A stretch of DNA of 64,000 nucleotides, taken from positions 1 to 64,000 of the forward strand of contig NZ_JACDTY010000011.1 in NCBI RefSeq assembly GCF_013520985.1, read 5' to 3'. Position numbers and translations under genes: made by a program. Under the pieces are notes generated by a model, which was not told where the DNA came from, did not search any database, and saw only the letters and a program-made list of their open reading frames with translations. This DNA is from Mesorhizobium neociceri. Its GTDB lineage: Bacteria; Pseudomonadota; Alphaproteobacteria; Rhizobiales; Rhizobiaceae. This document shows, in pieces, positions 60,823 through 64,000 of the stretch; the first letter of the stretch is position 1, and every line of letters begins with the position of its first letter.

Positions 60823-61677
60823 ATGTCGAAGCCTGATCTGGCGAGCCTCGAAAAGACCATCGAGAAGGCCTTCGAGGAGCGCGACACGATTTCGACCGCG
60901 ACCCGCGGCGAAACGCGCGACGCCATTCAGACTTCGCTCGACCTGCTCGACCGCGGCACTGTGCGCGTCGCCGAGCGTCAGGCCGACGGCAAGTGGCATG
61001 TCAACCAGTGGCTGAAGAAGGCGGTGCTGCTGTCGTTCCGGCTCTACCCGATAGAGATCATCAAGGGCGGCCCCGGCCAGGCGGTATGGTGGGACAAGGT
61101 GCCATCGAAGTTCGACGGCTGGGGTGCCGTCGATTTCGAGAAGGCCGGCTTCCGCGCCGTGCCGTCTTCAATCGTTCGCCGTTCGGCCTATGTCGCGCCG
61201 GGCGCGGTGCTGATGCCGTCCTTCGTCAATGTCGGCGCCTATGTCGACAGCGGCACCATGGTCGACACCTGGGCCTCGGTCGGCTCCTGCGCCCAGATCG
61301 GCAAGAACGTGCATCTGTCGGGCGGCGTCGGCATTGGCGGCGTGCTGGAGCCGATGCAGGCCGGCCCGACCATCATTGAGGACAATTGCTTCATCGGCGC
61401 GCGCTCGGAAGTGGTCGAGGGCTGCATCGTGCGCGAGGGCTCGGTGCTCGGCATGGGCGTCTTCATCGGCCAGTCGACCAAGATCGTCGACCGCGCCACC
61501 GGCGAGGTGTTTTATGGCGAGGTGCCGCCGAATTCCGTCGTCGTCGCCGGCTCGATGCCGGGCAAGGCCTTTCCGAACAACGAGCCGGGCCCAGGCCTCT
61601 ACTGTGCCGTCATCGTCAAGCGCGTCGACGCCAAGACCCGCTCCAAGACCTCGATCAACGAATTGCTGCGCGATTGA
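60823..61677 (+). CDS. dapD: Tetrahydrodipicolinate N-succinyltransferase
   Basis: The 284-residue enzyme uses succinyl-CoA in the lysine/diaminopimelate pathway. It has an N-terminal helical domain (about residues 1-100) and a left-handed beta-helix (about 110-250; YVDSGTMVDTWASVGSCAQIG, GARSEVVEGCIVREGSVLGMGV). The C-terminal NELLRD tail completes it. The ATG at 60823 is the family start. dapE, often nearby in rhizobia, is not within the visible part. Confidence 0.97.
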   Translation: MSKPDLASLEKTIEKAFEERDTISTATRGETRDAIQTSLDLLDRGTVRVAERQADGKWHVNQWLKKAVLLSFRLYPIEIIKGGPGQAVWWDKVPSKFDGWGAVDFEKAGFRAVPSSIVRRSAYVAPGAVLMPSFVNVGAYVDSGTMVDTWASVGSCAQIGKNVHLSGGVGIGGVLEPMQAGPTIIEDNCFIGARSEVVEGCIVREGSVLGMGVFIGQSTKIVDRATGEVFYGEVPPNSVVVAGSMPGKAFPNNEPGPGLYCAVIVKRVDAKTRSKTSINELLRD

Positions 61678-61749
61678 TCTTTTTTGCAAACGGACGCACC
61701 TTCCGCCGGCGCGACATTCCGTCGCGCCGATTCAGCATGGAGGGGTGAC

Positions 61750-62112
61750 ATGGACTGGAAATATCTTCTGACCAGCTTTGACGGCCGCATCAATCGCGCC
61801 AAGTTCTGGGCGGCGATCGGTGTTTTTTTCGTGATCGGCATCGTCGCCTTGATCCTGGATTCGATCCTGGGCACACGCATGGATCTCGGCGGCGGCGCCC
61901 AGATCGGTATCATCGGCATCATCGTTTCGCTGGCGTCGATCTATTTCGCGCTCGCGGTTTATGCCAAGCGTTGGCATGATCGCAACAAGTCGGGGTGGTG
62001 GACCCTGATCCTGTTTGTGCCTTTTGTTGGTGCGATCTGGTTCATCGTGGAATGCGGCATTCTCGAAGGCACTCGAGGCGCCAATCAATACGGACCGGAT
62101 CCGCTTGCCTGA
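61750..62112 (+). CDS. DUF805 inner-membrane protein
   Basis: The 120-residue protein has the DUF805 layout: FDGRINRAKFW at the start, three to four hydrophobic helices, KRWHDRNKSGWW, and the terminal GTRGANQYGPDP. Function unknown. Its stop overlaps the start of a second DUF805 gene. In rhizobia these lie next to dapD. Confidence 0.9.
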   Translation: MDWKYLLTSFDGRINRAKFWAAIGVFFVIGIVALILDSILGTRMDLGGGAQIGIIGIIVSLASIYFALAVYAKRWHDRNKSGWWTLILFVPFVGAIWFIVECGILEGTRGANQYGPDPLA

Positions 62113-62482
62113 AAAATCAGACCTCTTTTGGCTTTTCTTCAAAACCTCGGGCCGCGTCAGCCGCGCGGCCTATTTTCTTGGCCAATTGCTGCTGGCAGTC
62201 ATCCAGCTCTTCCCGCTTTATCACTTCAAGCTAGCGCCCGAAGGCAGTCCTGAGAGCGAGGTGTGGCTCTCCATATTCGTTGTGGTCGTATTGGCAACGG
62301 CGTGGCCTACCATCGTACTGAATGTGAAGCGCCTGCACGATCTGGGCAAGTCAGGCCTGTTCGTGCTGGTTTTGTTTGTGCCCCTGGTGCAGTTGGTCGC
62401 CATTCTGCTGTTGTATGTGTATCCTGGCCAACCAGGTCCCAATCTTTACGGCCGGCAGACCAATGGCCCGGCAAACTCCTGA
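62105..62482 (+). CDS. DUF805-family membrane protein
   Basis: The 125-residue protein begins (TTG start overlapping the previous stop) PEKSDLFWLFFKTSGRVSRAAYF and has the family motif VKRLHDLGKSG and closing PGPNLYGRQ. Three hydrophobic helices. It is probably a partner or tandem duplicate of the preceding gene and is translated with it. No other start fits the family N-terminus. Confidence 0.87.
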   Translation: MPEKSDLFWLFFKTSGRVSRAAYFLGQLLLAVIQLFPLYHFKLAPEGSPESEVWLSIFVVVVLATAWPTIVLNVKRLHDLGKSGLFVLVLFVPLVQLVAILLLYVYPGQPGPNLYGRQTNGPANS

Positions 62483-62494
62483 ACTCCGACGGCC

Positions 62495-63265
62495 ATGCGC
62501 TACCGCACGCTTGATCCGAAACTGATCATCGACACCGCCGAGCGGCTGGAGGAGCGCGTCGCCGAGCGTTTTCCCGAGGCCGGCCTGCGCGGCGTCGCCG
62601 CCGAACTGGTGTCGTTGTCGCGCGACCTGGCCAAGGCGGCGCAGGCGCTCGAAGCGCCGATCTGGTGGTTGCGCGGCGCCATCGTCGCCGCCGTTGCCGC
62701 CGGCGCGCTGATCTTCCTGTTCGTCGGCACCATCCTGCCGCTCATCCATATCTCGCAGGCCGACGATGCGGTGCAGTCGGTGCAAGGCATCGAAGCCACG
62801 ATCAACATGATCATCCTTGCCGTGCTCGGCCTGCTGGCGCTGATCCGCACCGAGGAGCGCATCAAGCGCAAGCGGGTGTTTCGCCAGCTGCATGGGCTGA
62901 GGTCGCTGATCCATGTCATCGACATGCACCAGCTGACCAAGGATCCGGCCGCATTGTCTGCAAGCTTCAGGCCGACCGCGCATTCGCCGGCGCGTATCAC
63001 CAATGCCGCGGACTTGGCGCGCTATCTCGACTATTGCTCGGAAATGCTGTCGATCACCGGCAAGATCGCGGCGCTGTTTGCGCAGTCGGTCAATGACGAT
63101 GTGGTCATCGACGGCGTCAATGACATCGAGAACCTGGCGTCCAACCTGTCGCGCAAGATCTGGCAGAAGATCACACTGATCGAGAACCATCCGGCGGCGC
63201 ACCCGCTGCCGGCGCCAGGCCCGGCGAGCAAAGCGCCGGCTCCGAGGCGTGCACCAAAGCTGTGA
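62495..63265 (+). CDS. Hypothetical membrane protein
   Basis: I do not recognise a named family for this 256-residue protein. Two hydrophobic helices (about residues 57-85, WLRGAIVAAVAAGALIFLFV, and 100-118, NMIILAVLGLLALI) separate an N-terminal helical region from a C-terminal helical domain (about 120-240) and a Pro/Ala-rich tail. It follows the DUF805 pair by 12 bp on the same strand, so it may share their operon. Confidence 0.75.
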   Translation: MRYRTLDPKLIIDTAERLEERVAERFPEAGLRGVAAELVSLSRDLAKAAQALEAPIWWLRGAIVAAVAAGALIFLFVGTILPLIHISQADDAVQSVQGIEATINMIILAVLGLLALIRTEERIKRKRVFRQLHGLRSLIHVIDMHQLTKDPAALSASFRPTAHSPARITNAADLARYLDYCSEMLSITGKIAALFAQSVNDDVVIDGVNDIENLASNLSRKIWQKITLIENHPAAHPLPAPGPASKAPAPRRAPKL

Positions 63266-63318
63266 CGCGGCAGTGCCGGCATGCCTGCTTTTCCCGGGCT
63301 CATGTAGCGGCGAGTAGG

Positions 63319-64000
63319 CTATCCCGTGACAGCTTCCGGCGTCAGCCCGGGTGGTCCGCGCTTTTCCAGCTCGGCTTGCCGCACCAGCGCGGTGACGCGC
63401 TTCAGCAAAGGCGCCGGCGTGCCGGCCTTTTCGGCGAGGCTCAGGACCGTCCCCTGCAGGTCGCCGATCTCGGTTGGCCGGCCGCGCTGGAGATCGTCCC
63501 ACATGGAAGAGCGGGCCTGCGGGTCGATGGCGAGCATGCGGCGGGCCACCAGCCGGAACAGCCAGTCCGGCAGCCGGAGCAGTTTCGGCAGCAGGCCGGG
63601 ACGCAGGCCGCCGATCCGCACCGGGGCGATGTGTGACGCCTTCATCGCCGCCAGCGCCTCGTCGATCTGAACGGCAAGGATCAGCCGCCAGCGGCGATCG
63701 GCAAGTTCGCTCGCCAGCGGCAGGCCGGACAGCGCGACAAGCGCATTGTTGAGGTTGATCAGCAGCTTGCCCCACTGCACTGCTTTCATGTCGGCATGGG
63801 TTTCGACGGCAAGGCCTTCGACATCGAGAAGGCTGGCAAGGCCGGCCATACGATCTTCGATCATCACTTTGCCGTCGCTGGCGCGATGCACGTGAAGCGG
63901 CAAGTTGCCTTCGGCCGACTGGACGACATTGAACGGCACCATGCCGGCCAGCACCAGTCGAGAGCCCAGCCTGGCGCGTAACCGGTCGGCATTGCCGACA
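63319..64000 (-). CDS. 2-dehydropantoate 2-reductase family protein, partial
   Basis: The reading frame is open to the window edge, so the N-terminal Rossmann domain lies outside. The visible 226 or so residues carry the ApbA/PanE C-terminal domain: KAVQWGKLLINLNNALVALSG, with the catalytic-type lysine, and GRPTEIGDLQGTVLSLAEKAGTPAP near the end. These act on 2-dehydropantoate or related 2-oxo acids. Called a family member only, since several paralogues exist in rhizobia. Confidence 0.85.
   Translation of the reverse strand, partial: VGNADRLRARLGSRLVLAGMVPFNVVQSAEGNLPLHVHRASDGKVMIEDRMAGLASLLDVEGLAVETHADMKAVQWGKLLINLNNALVALSGLPLASELADRRWRLILAVQIDEALAAMKASHIAPVRIGGLRPGLLPKLLRLPDWLFRLVARRMLAIDPQARSSMWDDLQRGRPTEIGDLQGTVLSLAEKAGTPAPLLKRVTALVRQAELEKRGPPGLTPEAVTG

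Noticed and set aside
1..64000. CRISPR arrays, prophage or symbiosis genes
   Set aside because: No regularly spaced repeats beyond the three hairpins at 30.85 kb, and no cas, phage structural, nod or nif genes were seen.

Overview
The window looks like the chromosome of a Mesorhizobium-type alphaproteobacterium (Hyphomicrobiales, Phyllobacteriaceae). The evidence is high GC, rhizobial intergenic palindromes, an rpmH-rnpA-yidC-engB-argB-HAD-dapD gene order like that of rhizobia, and many LysR, GntR, TetR, MarR and Lrp regulators paired with small-molecule enzymes. The assignment rests on gene content and remembered synteny; no database search was possible. There are no nod, nif, plasmid or phage structural genes.

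Layout. 0.3-5.7 kb is a translation block: rpmI-rplT, then pheS, a GFA-fold gene and pheT joined by overlapping stop/start codons, then a nucleotidyltransferase-like gene. 5.9-14.6 kb is ordinary accessory metabolism (aldo/keto reductase with LysR, cytochrome b561 with YceI, Gfo/Idh/MocA oxidoreductase, hydrolase, VOC protein, SnoaL-tailed ECF sigma factor, GntR with a cupin gene). 14.6-16.5 kb is an A/T-richer two-gene insert (a DUF4019-like membrane protein and a secreted papain-like cysteine protease) bounded by 41/40-bp direct repeats that copy the 3' end of the cupin gene. 16.5-22.5 kb has an isochorismatase-type hydrolase facing a frameshifted LysR gene, a VOC protein, an isoprenylcysteine-methyltransferase-like protein, and a hydrolase + SDR pair divergent from a LysR gene. 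22.5-29.1 kb is a mobile patch: a class III cyclase-TPR gene, a broken tRNA-Arg copy, an SDR, a deleted and a frameshifted copy of one IS5-type element, an HTH-like orphan, and the intact tRNA-Arg(ACG).

From 29.2 kb a housekeeping backbone (rpmH, rnpA, yidC, engB, argB, pyrimidine 5'-nucleotidase, dapD) is spread out by accessory blocks. yidC-engB holds a fasciclin protein, an EmrAB-type pump with an internally deleted MarR gene, and a CatB-like acetyltransferase. engB-argB holds a TetR-controlled second EmrAB pump, an FAD monooxygenase, and an envelope-stress group (Tat-exported MsrB, fasciclin protein, RskA-like anti-sigma, SigK-like ECF sigma), then an amidase. argB to the nucleotidase holds a RidA pseudogene, an orphan B12-binding radical SAM enzyme, Lrp-phhA, a TetR/VOC pair, MarR, a decayed FAD monooxygenase, a GMC oxidoreductase with a 56-residue Tat-like partner, and a diguanylate cyclase. 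The window closes with a LOG-type protein, dapD, two DUF805 proteins, an unknown membrane protein and a partial 2-dehydropantoate 2-reductase.

A theme is visible gene decay: at least six genes carry internal stops, frameshifts or deletions, several beside direct repeats or mobile DNA. The best candidates for something undescribed are the repeat-bounded DUF4019/protease module and the duplicated tRNA-Arg boundary.
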